Under the pieces are notes generated by a model, which worked only from the letters and a program-made list of their open reading frames with translations, did not search any database and was not told where the DNA came from. DNA of 64,000 nucleotides from Sediminicola sp035798135 (GTDB lineage: Bacteria > Bacteroidota > Bacteroidia > Flavobacteriales > Flavobacteriaceae), in the NCBI GenBank assembly GCA_035798135.1, contig JAPFBR010000001.1, forward strand, positions 992,001 through 1,056,000. The letters run 5' to 3'. Made by a program: the position numbers and the translations under genes. Positions 9,529 through 17,252 of this stretch are shown piece by piece. How positions within the stretch are numbered: the first letter of the stretch is position 1; the number at the start of each line of letters is the position of its first letter.

Positions 9529-9640
9529 CCCCCTATTTTTGAATCAATTTTTAATATAAATTGAATATTTATTTAACATACCCCGTGTATTATGGGGGTT
9601 AATCTTGTATAAATAACAATTAATATAAGTTGACCCCCTA
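9526..9640. repeat. Pair of 10-bp direct repeats around a hairpin
   Basis: The 10-mer TGACCCCCTA occurs at 9526-9535, overlapping the SemiSWEET stop, and at 9631-9640. Between them is a GC-rich stem in an otherwise AT-rich stretch (ACCCC...GGGGGT around 9580-9600). The sequence lies upstream of alanine dehydrogenase. It could be a weak terminator for SemiSWEET or a regulatory site for ald; nothing decides between these. Confidence 0.35.
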
Positions 9641-9778
9641 ATTTAGACGATATTCTTTTTTTATGTTAATTATTTGTTCCATTTTTGGAACTCTAATAAT
9701 CATAATTGATGGGAAGGAATGAAGCTCTGTGCCTACAGGCTTTGTTTTTTCCCTATTTATGAAATAAAAAATAGAAAA

Positions 9779-10879
9779 ATGAGAGTCGGGATTCCAAAAG
9801 AAATCAAAAATAACGAAAGTCGGGTTGGCATGACGCCTGCCGGGGTTTTTGAATTGGTTAAAAATAACCATACGGTATATGTGCAATCTGGTGCTGGTGA
9901 CGGGAGTGGTTTTTTAAATGCCGATTATCAGCATGCAGGGGCCATTGTTTTGGATACCATTGGACAGGTATATGCCATGAGTGACATGATCGTTAAGGTT
10001 AAGGAACCTATAAAAGAGGAGTATAGTCTTATCCATAAGGGACAAGTGGTATTTACCTATTTTCATTTTGCGTCCAGCGAAGTGCTTACTGAGGCCATGA
10101 TCGATCGCAAGGCAATTTGTATCGCCTATGAAACCGTGGAAGATGAGGATGGAACGTTGCCCTTGTTGACCCCTATGTCCGAAGTGGCGGGCAGAATGGC
10201 CATTCAGCAAGGAGCTAAATATCTGGAGAAACCAGAAAAAGGTCGCGGTGTGCTCTTAGGAGGAGTTCCTGGAGTGGCACCGGGAAGGGTTTTGGTGCTT
10301 GGAGCTGGAATAGTAGGGATTCAGGCTGCTAAAATGGCAGCCGGACTTGGGGCCCATGTTACTATTTTGGATGTTAATATGAAACGGCTCCGCTATATCA
10401 ATGATGTAATGCCAAGCCATGTGGTGACGGAATTCTCAAATGAATTTAATATAAGAAAACATATAAAGGACCATGATCTTATTATTGGCGGTGTCCTGCT
10501 ACGGGGTGCGAAAGCCCCTAACCTTATTACTCGGGATATGCTTAAAGAGATGCGGCCAGGAACCGTGATCGTGGATGTAGCAGTAGACCAAGGGGGTTGT
10601 GTAGAGACCTCAAGGCCCACAACCCATGAGAATCCTATATTTATCATAGATGATGTGGTTCATTACTGCGTTGCCAATATGCCTGGAGCAGTTCCCTATA
10701 CCTCAACTATGGCCTTGACCAATGTCACCTTGCCTTATGTTTTAAAATTGGCCAATTTAGGTTGGGAACAAGCATGCAGGTCAGACACTTCCCTGCAAAA
10801 GGGGCTGAATATCGTAGATGGTAAAGTGATTTATAAAGAGATTATCGAAGCCTTTAATTGGCAAACAGTTGAGGTGTAG
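9779..10879 (+). CDS. ald: Alanine dehydrogenase
   Basis: The enzyme catalyses reversible NAD-dependent oxidative deamination of L-alanine to pyruvate and ammonia. From the ATG at 9779 the product is 366 residues and begins MRVGIPKEIKNNESRVGMTP, the exact family N-terminus; the frame extends 20 codons upstream with no similarity, so the later start is right. Further motifs are KVKEP, the NAD-binding glycine pattern VLGAGIVGIQAA and MPGAVPYTSTMALTN. A strong terminator follows at 10903-10930. Alanine dehydrogenases are often controlled by Lrp-type regulators; an Lrp/AsnC gene lies 0.9 kb downstream, but no shared site is demonstrated. Confidence 0.95.
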   Translation: MRVGIPKEIKNNESRVGMTPAGVFELVKNNHTVYVQSGAGDGSGFLNADYQHAGAIVLDTIGQVYAMSDMIVKVKEPIKEEYSLIHKGQVVFTYFHFASSEVLTEAMIDRKAICIAYETVEDEDGTLPLLTPMSEVAGRMAIQQGAKYLEKPEKGRGVLLGGVPGVAPGRVLVLGAGIVGIQAAKMAAGLGAHVTILDVNMKRLRYINDVMPSHVVTEFSNEFNIRKHIKDHDLIIGGVLLRGAKAPNLITRDMLKEMRPGTVIVDVAVDQGGCVETSRPTTHENPIFIIDDVVHYCVANMPGAVPYTSTMALTNVTLPYVLKLANLGWEQACRSDTSLQKGLNIVDGKVIYKEIIEAFNWQTVEV

Positions 10880-10902
10880 ACAGTACATTTTGTCAGAATT
10901 GG

Positions 10903-10930
10903 AACCCCGTCATTATTTGGCGGGGTTTTT
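10903..10930 (+). terminator. Rho-independent terminator of ald
   Basis: Stem AACCCCG / CGGGGTT with a loop of about 11 bases is followed by five T residues, 23 bases after the ald stop. Confidence 0.85.
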
Positions 10931-11006
10931 GATTATATGAATTGAAAAATTACTTGATATTAGGAAAAGGAATCTTCACTATATTTAACATTAAAAAGTC
11001 AGAATT

Positions 11007-11702
11007 ATGTTGATGTATTATATTATTTTGGGTGCTATTGCCTTGGTAAGCTGGTTGGTCAGTAATAAACTAAAGAAAAAATTCAAGCATTATTCCAAAG
11101 TGCACTTGCGCAATGGAATGAGTGGTGCCGAAATTGCGGAAAAGATGCTGGCAGATCATGGTATCAGGGATGTAAAGGTTATTTCCACCCCAGGGAAGTT
11201 AACGGATCATTACAATCCGGCCAATAAAACAGTGAATTTGAGTGAAAGTGTTTATAATCAGAGAAATGCTTCTGCCGCTGCTGTTGCCGCCCACGAATGC
11301 GGACACGCTGTACAGCATGCCACGGCCTATGAGTGGCTGACAATGCGGTCTAAATTGGTGCCTGTGGTAAGTGTTACTTCGGGCATGTCCACTTGGATCG
11401 TTTTTGGAGGTATTATGTTGGGCGCTGCTGCCGGGGTAGGTTTCGGATATTGGGTGGCCGTTGCCGGATTGGTCATGATGGGTTTCGCCACCTTGTTCAG
11501 TTTTATAACGTTGCCCGTAGAATACGATGCCAGTAACCGTGCACTGGCTTGGTTAAAGAATAAAAACATGTTGAGCCAAGAAGAATACAAAGGCTCAGAG
11601 GATGCCTTAAAATGGGCGGCCCGCACCTATTTGGTTGCTGCCATTGGTTCTTTGGCAACCCTAGTGTATTGGGGACTACAAGTTCTTGGTGGTAGGGACT
11701 AA
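11007..11702 (+). CDS. Zinc metallopeptidase, membrane-bound (YugP-like)
   Basis: The 231-residue protein has an N-terminal TM helix (about 3-20), the zinc-binding motif HECGH at residues 96-100, and hydrophobic segments at about 120-145, 148-170 and 205-225. This order matches the YugP/DUF2268-like neutral zinc metallopeptidase family of inner-membrane proteases. The substrate is unknown. The gene is transcribed alone and ends at a bidirectional terminator shared with the convergent Lrp-type gene. Confidence 0.88.
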   Translation: MLMYYIILGAIALVSWLVSNKLKKKFKHYSKVHLRNGMSGAEIAEKMLADHGIRDVKVISTPGKLTDHYNPANKTVNLSESVYNQRNASAAAVAAHECGHAVQHATAYEWLTMRSKLVPVVSVTSGMSTWIVFGGIMLGAAAGVGFGYWVAVAGLVMMGFATLFSFITLPVEYDASNRALAWLKNKNMLSQEEYKGSEDALKWAARTYLVAAIGSLATLVYWGLQVLGGRD

Positions 11703-11730
11703 GGAAGTGATTAAGGATAAATAAAAATAA

Positions 11731-11760
11731 AAAGGACGCCATTTTGGCGTCCTTTTTTAT
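11731..11760 (+). terminator. Bidirectional terminator between metallopeptidase and Lrp gene
   Basis: A perfect 10-bp stem, AAAGGACGCC / GGCGTCCTTT (11731-11740 and 11746-11755), is flanked by A- and T-runs, so it can serve both convergent genes. Confidence 0.88.
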
Positions 11761-12227
11761 ATTGTAATCTGTCTATCGATCTGTTGGTTCAAGGAAATGA
11801 AGGTCTCTGTCCGTGAAACACCTTCAATTTGTTGGATATCCCTATTGAGCACGTTCATTAAATGTTCGTTGTCCCTACAGAGCACTTTTATCAAGATAGA
11901 CCAATTACCAGTGGTATAGTGGCATTCCAAGATTTCAGGAATCTTCTCCAATTCTTTTACGGCTATAGGGTTGCTCATGGCCTTGTCCAAATAAATACCA
12001 ATATATGCCATGGTGGTATACCCCAAAACCTTAGGGTTTATAATGAACTTAGATCCAGCAATTAGCCCGGAGGCCTCCAATTTTCTAAGGCGCTGATGGA
12101 TTGCTGCCCCCGAAATACCAATTTGCCTCGCAATTTCCAAAATTGGCTTGCGGGCATCCGCCATTAGGAACCGAAGTATCTTTTTGTCAATGCCATCGAT
12201 TTTTATATTCTCCTCAGTAGATTTCAT
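11757..12227 (-). CDS. Lrp/AsnC family transcriptional regulator
   Basis: The 156-residue protein has an N-terminal winged helix-turn-helix (about 10-60; ILRFLMADARKPILEIARQIGISGAAIHQRLRKL, split here by no gaps) and a C-terminal RAM/AsnC effector-binding domain (about 70-150). Such proteins form octamers that bind amino acids and control amino-acid metabolism genes. It lies 47 bases downstream of the saccharopine-dehydrogenase-like gene on the same strand. An 18-bp palindrome sits immediately upstream, a plausible autoregulatory site. The effector is not predictable; alanine dehydrogenase and the dehydrogenase-like gene nearby make an amino acid likely. Confidence 0.92.
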   Translation of the reverse strand: MKSTEENIKIDGIDKKILRFLMADARKPILEIARQIGISGAAIHQRLRKLEASGLIAGSKFIINPKVLGYTTMAYIGIYLDKAMSNPIAVKELEKIPEILECHYTTGNWSILIKVLCRDNEHLMNVLNRDIQQIEGVSRTETFISLNQQIDRQITI

Positions 12228-12252
12228 TTTTTGGTTTCAATTGGATGGTAAA

Positions 12253-12270
12253 TATAACTATTTAGTTATA
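12253..12270. promoter_or_regulatory. 18-bp palindrome upstream of the Lrp/AsnC gene
   Basis: TATAACTA-TT-TAGTTATA is a perfect dyad with 8-bp arms, 26-43 bases upstream of the Lrp-type ATG and just after the preceding stop. Lrp/AsnC proteins commonly bind AT-rich palindromes of this size. There is no T-run typical of a terminator. Confidence 0.5.
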
Positions 12271-12274
12271 GATC

Positions 12275-13648
12275 CTAACCTGCAATGGAATCTGGATTAT
12301 AGCCTAAATAGGCAACCTCGTGTTCTTTGAAATTGATGCCATATTGGGTCAATTCTTCTAAAATGGGTTCGTACACCTCCTTATTAATGGGAATCTGTAC
12401 GCCGGGAGTAGAAATTTTTCCATTCAAGATCAAGATCGTAGCCATAGCTACCGGTAGTCCAACAGTTTTTGCCATTGCGGTATGTGTCCTATTTTCGCCA
12501 AGGACGACCATATTGGAATCTATTTGTTTCTTTTCACCGTTTAATTCGTACCCAAACTTGTGGTACATAACAATCATGTCCTTGTCCTCCTTGCCCAAAG
12601 TCCAACTGTCCTCTAGAATATGCTGAAGAATTTGGGCCGGGGTGGCATTTTTCAGGGGAATGATCTTGGTGTTATCAAAAAGGCTCAATTCCAGTAGCTT
12701 GTTCCACATAATATCGTCTTGGTCTATTTTCAAATAGAGCCTTAATTTCAACTCAATGGTATCTGTAGGGGAATAAGGTAAAAATAAATTCACGAATTCG
12801 CGGTAAGACATCCCTTCGGAATTCTCAATAGTGTAACTGTCCTCAGTCATTCCCAATTGCAAGAACATATTCCATGCCTTGGAGTAGCCTACCCTTCTTA
12901 TGGTGCCTCGGTAAAGAGTGAGTATATCATTTATGCCGTACACTTCCCTGTATTTTAGGGAATCCCTATTCGCATAGGCTTCAAATTTCCCATATCCTTC
13001 TATATTCATAAACTCCGTTCTTCTGAAAAGTTTATGGTAAGGGATATATTTATAGGTGCCTTCCTGGATAAATTTGGCGGTACCACCTTGTCCGGCAACA
13101 ACCACATTTCTTGGGTTCCAGGTAAATTTGTAGTTCCATAGGTTAGTATCGCTTTCTGGGGCGACCAAGCCGCCGCAAAATGATTCGAACAAAAGCAGTT
13201 TGCCGCCTTTGTTGCGTATACGATCAATGACCTGCATAGCGCTCATATGGTCTACTCCAGGGTCAAGACCAATCTCGTTCATAAATACAAGGCCCTTGTC
13301 CTTTACCTGCTGATCCAATTTCAGGAGCTCATCACTTACATAAGATGCTGTAACAAGATGTTTTCCATAGGTCAAACAGTCTTCAGCCACCTTTATATGA
13401 AAACGGGCGGGCAACATGGAGATGACGATATCGGCATTTTGTATGGCATCGTGGCGTTGTTCTTCTTGGAAAACATCCAAGGTGACAACAGTACACTGTG
13501 GGTGGTTTTTTACATTGTCACTTATATGCTCAGGGTGCAGGTCCCCAATAGTTATATGAAGTTTTTCGCTTGCTGCTTTTTCCAATAAATAATCCAATAA
13601 ATAGGAGGTGGATTTACCAGCTCCGACTACAAGTATCTTTCTCAACAT
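12275..13648 (-). CDS. Saccharopine dehydrogenase family protein
   Basis: The 457-residue protein starts with a Rossmann fold (MLRKILVVGAGKSTSYLLDYLL; the glycine pattern GAGKST is a family variant) and continues with NEIGLDPGVDHMSA, the signature of saccharopine dehydrogenase/homospermidine-synthase-like proteins. The family oxidises saccharopine in lysine catabolism, but many bacterial members act on other substrates or are uncharacterised. It precedes the Lrp/AsnC regulator on the same strand, which supports amino-acid metabolism. The start is ATG. The assignment is to the family only. Confidence 0.82.
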   Translation of the reverse strand: MLRKILVVGAGKSTSYLLDYLLEKAASEKLHITIGDLHPEHISDNVKNHPQCTVVTLDVFQEEQRHDAIQNADIVISMLPARFHIKVAEDCLTYGKHLVTASYVSDELLKLDQQVKDKGLVFMNEIGLDPGVDHMSAMQVIDRIRNKGGKLLLFESFCGGLVAPESDTNLWNYKFTWNPRNVVVAGQGGTAKFIQEGTYKYIPYHKLFRRTEFMNIEGYGKFEAYANRDSLKYREVYGINDILTLYRGTIRRVGYSKAWNMFLQLGMTEDSYTIENSEGMSYREFVNLFLPYSPTDTIELKLRLYLKIDQDDIMWNKLLELSLFDNTKIIPLKNATPAQILQHILEDSWTLGKEDKDMIVMYHKFGYELNGEKKQIDSNMVVLGENRTHTAMAKTVGLPVAMATILILNGKISTPGVQIPINKEVYEPILEELTQYGINFKEHEVAYLGYNPDSIAG

Positions 13649-13657
13649 CTGTTTCCT

Positions 13658-13711
13658 TACTTTTGTAAATTCAATCGACTAATGTATCAATTCGTTATAA
13701 AAACAACGAAT
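13658..13711 (+). promoter_or_regulatory. Candidate DUF423 promoter and leader inverted repeat
   Basis: TACTTTTG at 13658-13665 fits TAnnTTTG. In the leader, ATTCGTT / AACGAAT (13690-13696 and 13705-13711) forms a 7-bp inverted repeat before the DUF423 ATG at 13727. The region also lies between divergent genes, so the repeat could act on either. Confidence 0.4.
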
Positions 13712-13726
13712 ATAAAGAAATAAGTT

Positions 13727-14113
13727 ATGAACAAAACAATTTTAGGGGTAGGTGTCATCATGGGTTTAACCGCGGTATTATTGGGTGCATTTGGGGCTCA
13801 TGGGTTGGAGAAGTTCATATCAACTGAGAATGTTGAAACATTTTCAACAGGGGTAACCTATCAAATGTACCATGCCTTATTTCTATTGTCCTTGGGAAGC
13901 ATGAACTTTATACCCTCCTTAACCAAAAAGCCTATATTCTATCTTATAGTAGTAGGTGTTCTGCTATTTTCTGGTTCCATTTACACTTTGGCAACGAATG
14001 GTTTAACTGCGTTTGACTTCAAAAACATAGCATTTTTAACACCAATAGGAGGGGGTTTGTTAATTTTGGGGTGGATTTTGTTGGGGATTCGTATTTTTCG
14101 ACAAAGGGTTTGA
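13727..14113 (+). CDS. DUF423 membrane protein
   Basis: The 128-residue protein has four predicted TM helices and the family pattern GAFGAHGLEKF near residue 22, which is characteristic of DUF423 (YgdD-like). Members are small inner-membrane proteins of unknown function found across bacteria. It lies 72 bases before pckA on the same strand, but pckA has its own spacer, so cotranscription is uncertain. Confidence 0.85.
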   Translation: MNKTILGVGVIMGLTAVLLGAFGAHGLEKFISTENVETFSTGVTYQMYHALFLLSLGSMNFIPSLTKKPIFYLIVVGVLLFSGSIYTLATNGLTAFDFKNIAFLTPIGGGLLILGWILLGIRIFRQRV

Positions 14114-14185
14114 ATAAAGGTTGATTTGCGGGGCTTTAGTTTTTATTTTTTATAGCTTTGTACAAGTTTATAAACTAACAAAATT

Positions 14186-15802
14186 ATGAATAGTTCTGAC
14201 CAATTGACGAAATCGATTTCGTTAAAAGATTATGGAATTGAAAGTGATCATATTTACTATCAATTATCCCCTTCAAAACTTCATGCCCACTCCTTGGAAA
14301 AGGGAATGGGGAAAGAGGCATCCTCCGGGGCCCTTGCAATAAATACCGGGGAGTTTACCGGTAGGTCTCCCATGGATCGATTTATTGTCAAAGATGCCAT
14401 TACCGAAGAAAAAGTCTGGTGGGGGAATATCAATATTCCTTTTGAGTCTGATAAGTTTGATGCTCTTTACGACAAGGTCATTTCATATTTAAATGAAAAG
14501 GAACTGTATGTAAGGGATTGTTACGCTTGTGCTGACACCGATTATAGGACCAATATCAGGGTTATTGCCGAATACCCATGGTCAAGCTTGTTCGCCTACA
14601 ATATGTTCCTTAGGCCAGAAGAAAAAGATCTTAAAGGGTTTACCCCTGAGTGGACAGTGATCAATGCCCCTGGATTTATGGCTAATCCCGAGATTGATGG
14701 GACACGACAGCACAATTTTGCCATTTTGAATTTCACCAAAAAAATTGCCTTGATAGGAGGTACAGGATATACTGGGGAAATCAAGAAAGGGATTTTTTCC
14801 GCATTAAATTTTATTCTGCCCGTTCAAAAAAACACCATGCCCATGCACTGTTCCTCCAATATTGGTGAAGATGGGGATACCGCCATATTTTTTGGTTTGT
14901 CAGGCACTGGAAAGACTACGCTATCAGCAGATCCCAACAGAAAGCTTATCGGGGATGACGAGCATGGTTGGACAGCTGAAAATACAGTCTTTAATTTTGA
15001 AGGTGGATGTTATGCCAAGGTCATTAATCTTTCAGAGGAAAATGAACCAGATATCTTTAGGGCGATCAAAAAAGGAGCCTTATTGGAAAATGTGGTTATG
15101 GACAGTAACGGGGAGGTGGACTTCGCGGATATTTCCATTACACAAAATACACGTGTAAGTTATCCTATTTATCATATAGATAATATTCAAGAGCCGTCCA
15201 TAGGTCACAACCCAAAGAATATATTCTTTTTAACGGCTGATGCCTTTGGGGTTTTACCTCCAATTTCTAAATTAACACCAAGTCAGGCTGCGTACCATTT
15301 TATGTCCGGTTATACCGCTAAGGTGGCAGGTACAGAGGCTGGTGTAGTTGAACCGATTCCTTCTTTTTCCGCTTGTTTTGGAGCGCCATTTATGCCTTTG
15401 CATCCGGCCAAGTATGCCGAAATGTTGAGTAAGAAGATGCAGGAATCAGGGGTTAGTGTTTGGTTGGTAAATACAGGTTGGACAGGCGGTCCTTATGGCG
15501 TTGGAACCCGTATGAAATTGAAATATACGCGAGCCATGATCCAAGCTGCCCTAAATGGGGATTTAGGTATGTACAGCTATGATAAATACCACATACATTC
15601 TGTTTTTGGTGTTGCCCAACCAAGGGAATGCCCAGGAGTGCCAACAAAAGTATTAAGTCCAAGGGCTACATGGAACGATGATGAGGCCTACTATAAAACG
15701 GCTTTTAAACTAACCAATGCCTTCAGGGAAAATTTCAAGAAGTATGAGTCCTATGCGAATGAGGAGATCAGGCGCGGCGGACCACAGCGATATGCATTTT
15801 AA
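14186..15802 (+). CDS. pckA: Phosphoenolpyruvate carboxykinase (ATP)
   Basis: PckA converts oxaloacetate and ATP to phosphoenolpyruvate, CO2 and ADP, the first committed step of gluconeogenesis. The 538-residue protein has the normal family length. Visible motifs are TGRSPMDRFIV near the N-terminus, the kinase-1a loop GLSGTGKT at 237-244, the kinase-2 metal site LIGDDEHGW and FNFEGGCYAK. A perfect bidirectional terminator follows. It is a single gene, consistent with a heterotroph that grows on amino acids and organic acids. Confidence 0.96.
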   Translation: MNSSDQLTKSISLKDYGIESDHIYYQLSPSKLHAHSLEKGMGKEASSGALAINTGEFTGRSPMDRFIVKDAITEEKVWWGNINIPFESDKFDALYDKVISYLNEKELYVRDCYACADTDYRTNIRVIAEYPWSSLFAYNMFLRPEEKDLKGFTPEWTVINAPGFMANPEIDGTRQHNFAILNFTKKIALIGGTGYTGEIKKGIFSALNFILPVQKNTMPMHCSSNIGEDGDTAIFFGLSGTGKTTLSADPNRKLIGDDEHGWTAENTVFNFEGGCYAKVINLSEENEPDIFRAIKKGALLENVVMDSNGEVDFADISITQNTRVSYPIYHIDNIQEPSIGHNPKNIFFLTADAFGVLPPISKLTPSQAAYHFMSGYTAKVAGTEAGVVEPIPSFSACFGAPFMPLHPAKYAEMLSKKMQESGVSVWLVNTGWTGGPYGVGTRMKLKYTRAMIQAALNGDLGMYSYDKYHIHSVFGVAQPRECPGVPTKVLSPRATWNDDEAYYKTAFKLTNAFRENFKKYESYANEEIRRGGPQRYAF

Positions 15803-15805
15803 TTA

Positions 15806-15838
15806 TAAAAAAAGCCTCTGTACAGAGGCTTTTTTTAT
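15806..15838 (+). terminator. Bidirectional terminator between pckA and hemD
   Basis: AGCCTCTG / CAGAGGCT forms the core of a near-perfect palindrome flanked by seven A residues and seven T residues, placed between convergent stops. Confidence 0.9.
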
Positions 15839-15843
15839 AATTA

Positions 15844-16596
15844 TTATTTCTTGTTTATTGTAGTGATATACTTCTGCAAGGCCATGGTCATGGAAGGTGT
15901 TTCGGGCGTTGGTGCCTTAATATCTATCCTTAGACCTGCTTCGGTGGCAGCATTTATGGTTGAATTACCAAAAACGGCGATTCTAGTTTCGTTTTGTTTA
16001 AAATCTGGAAAATTCTTTAAGAGCGATTCAATTCCTGAAGGACTAAAGAAAACCAAGATATCGTAATAAACATCCCTTAGATCCGAAAGATCGCTGATAA
16101 CCGTTTTGTAGAATATCCCTCTGGTCCAATTCAGCTCCATGCTATTCATCAGTTCTGGAACAATAGGTTTCAGAACATCAGATGACGGAAGTAAGAATTT
16201 TTCGTTTTTGTATTTTTTCAACAAAGGGGTGATATCCACAAAATGCATTTTGCCAACATATATTTTCCTTTTTCTGTAAACCACATATTTTTGTAGATAA
16301 TATGCTACGGCCTCAGATTGGCAAAAATACTTCATGGTGTCCGGAACCTTAAACCTCATTTCTTCGGCTATCCTGAAAAAGTGATCAACGGAATTTCGGC
16401 TAGTAAGGATGATGGCAGTAAAATTGTTCAAATCAATTTTTTGTTGCCTAACCCACTTTGCATCAACTCCTTCCACATGGATAAAAGGTCTAAAATCGAC
16501 CTTTACTTTTTCTTTTTCAATTAGTCGTGAATATGGGGAGTTCTCCATTTTCGGTTCTGGCTGGGATACCAAAATCGTCTTTACTTTCATAGGCAT
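15844..16596 (-). CDS. hemD: Uroporphyrinogen-III synthase
   Basis: HemD cyclises hydroxymethylbilane to uroporphyrinogen III in heme biosynthesis. The 250-residue protein has the two-lobed HemD pattern: an N-terminal segment with ILVSQPEPKMENSPYS, an ILTSRNSVDHFF hinge, and a C-terminal FFSPSGIESLL/IAVFGNSTINAA block. The family has low sequence identity, but this form is standard in flavobacteria. Its ATG at 16596 overlaps the DUF4271 stop (TGATG), implying coupling; an in-frame ATG at 16590 is the alternative start. It is the last gene of GT39-DUF4271-hemD. Confidence 0.88.
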   Translation of the reverse strand: MPMKVKTILVSQPEPKMENSPYSRLIEKEKVKVDFRPFIHVEGVDAKWVRQQKIDLNNFTAIILTSRNSVDHFFRIAEEMRFKVPDTMKYFCQSEAVAYYLQKYVVYRKRKIYVGKMHFVDITPLLKKYKNEKFLLPSSDVLKPIVPELMNSMELNWTRGIFYKTVISDLSDLRDVYYDILVFFSPSGIESLLKNFPDFKQNETRIAVFGNSTINAATEAGLRIDIKAPTPETPSMTMALQKYITTINKK

Positions 16597-17252
16597 CAGT
16601 CTTTAAAGTAGCTTCCAATTATCACAAAAGGCGCAATTTCGAGTGCGCAAAGGTACAAAATAAAATAGAAAATGTTACTGGTTATATAAAATTGATGATT
16701 TCTTATTACGGTGACCCATCCAATAAAATTAATAAGCAAAACTAGAGCAATGCTTACATAAATAACAGTTTTAGAGTCTTTTAGAGCATAGGTCAAAATA
16801 ACGTTTGCAAGAAACATGACAATCCCACTGTAATTGAGATATGTGAGTTTTTTGAATATCAATTCGCTAATGGTCGATGTGATATTGAAGATAAAGGCAT
16901 TGAAAAGTTGCAAGAGCACTTTAATAAGTAGAAAAAGCCCTAGGAGCCCTAAAATTAAAACATATATAAAAGGATAGGCACTATTGTCCAACTGAAAGAC
17001 GATTCGTCTAGCCAAATATACAAACAGGGCAAAATTAAAGAGTTGGAATAAGGTGAGGAATATATGGAACCAATTGATCAGTCTGTCCTTTTTATTGTAC
17101 ATGATCACGTACTTGTTGTTAAAAGGAAGTATGATAAAATTCATAAACCTATTGTAAAAGAAGCTCTTTCCGATGACCACAAAAAATACACTGGTCAAAA
17201 GGACCAAGGTGATCCAATCGGCAGTGTCTATGAGTCGTAGCGTTGGTTCCAT
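16596..17252 (-). CDS. DUF4271 integral membrane protein
   Basis: The 218-residue protein has about six hydrophobic helices and matches the Bacteroidota DUF4271 family, usually found upstream of hemD as here. No function is established. Its ATG overlaps the preceding glycosyltransferase stop by one base (TAATG), and its own stop overlaps the hemD start. The three genes form a tightly coupled unit. Confidence 0.82.
   Translation of the reverse strand: MEPTLRLIDTADWITLVLLTSVFFVVIGKSFFYNRFMNFIILPFNNKYVIMYNKKDRLINWFHIFLTLFQLFNFALFVYLARRIVFQLDNSAYPFIYVLILGLLGLFLLIKVLLQLFNAFIFNITSTISELIFKKLTYLNYSGIVMFLANVILTYALKDSKTVIYVSIALVLLINFIGWVTVIRNHQFYITSNIFYFILYLCALEIAPFVIIGSYFKD

Noticed and set aside
12253..12270. 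The palindrome as terminator of the saccharopine-dehydrogenase-like gene
   Set aside because: The stem is AT-only in its outer part and lacks a T-run, and it lies right before the regulator start.
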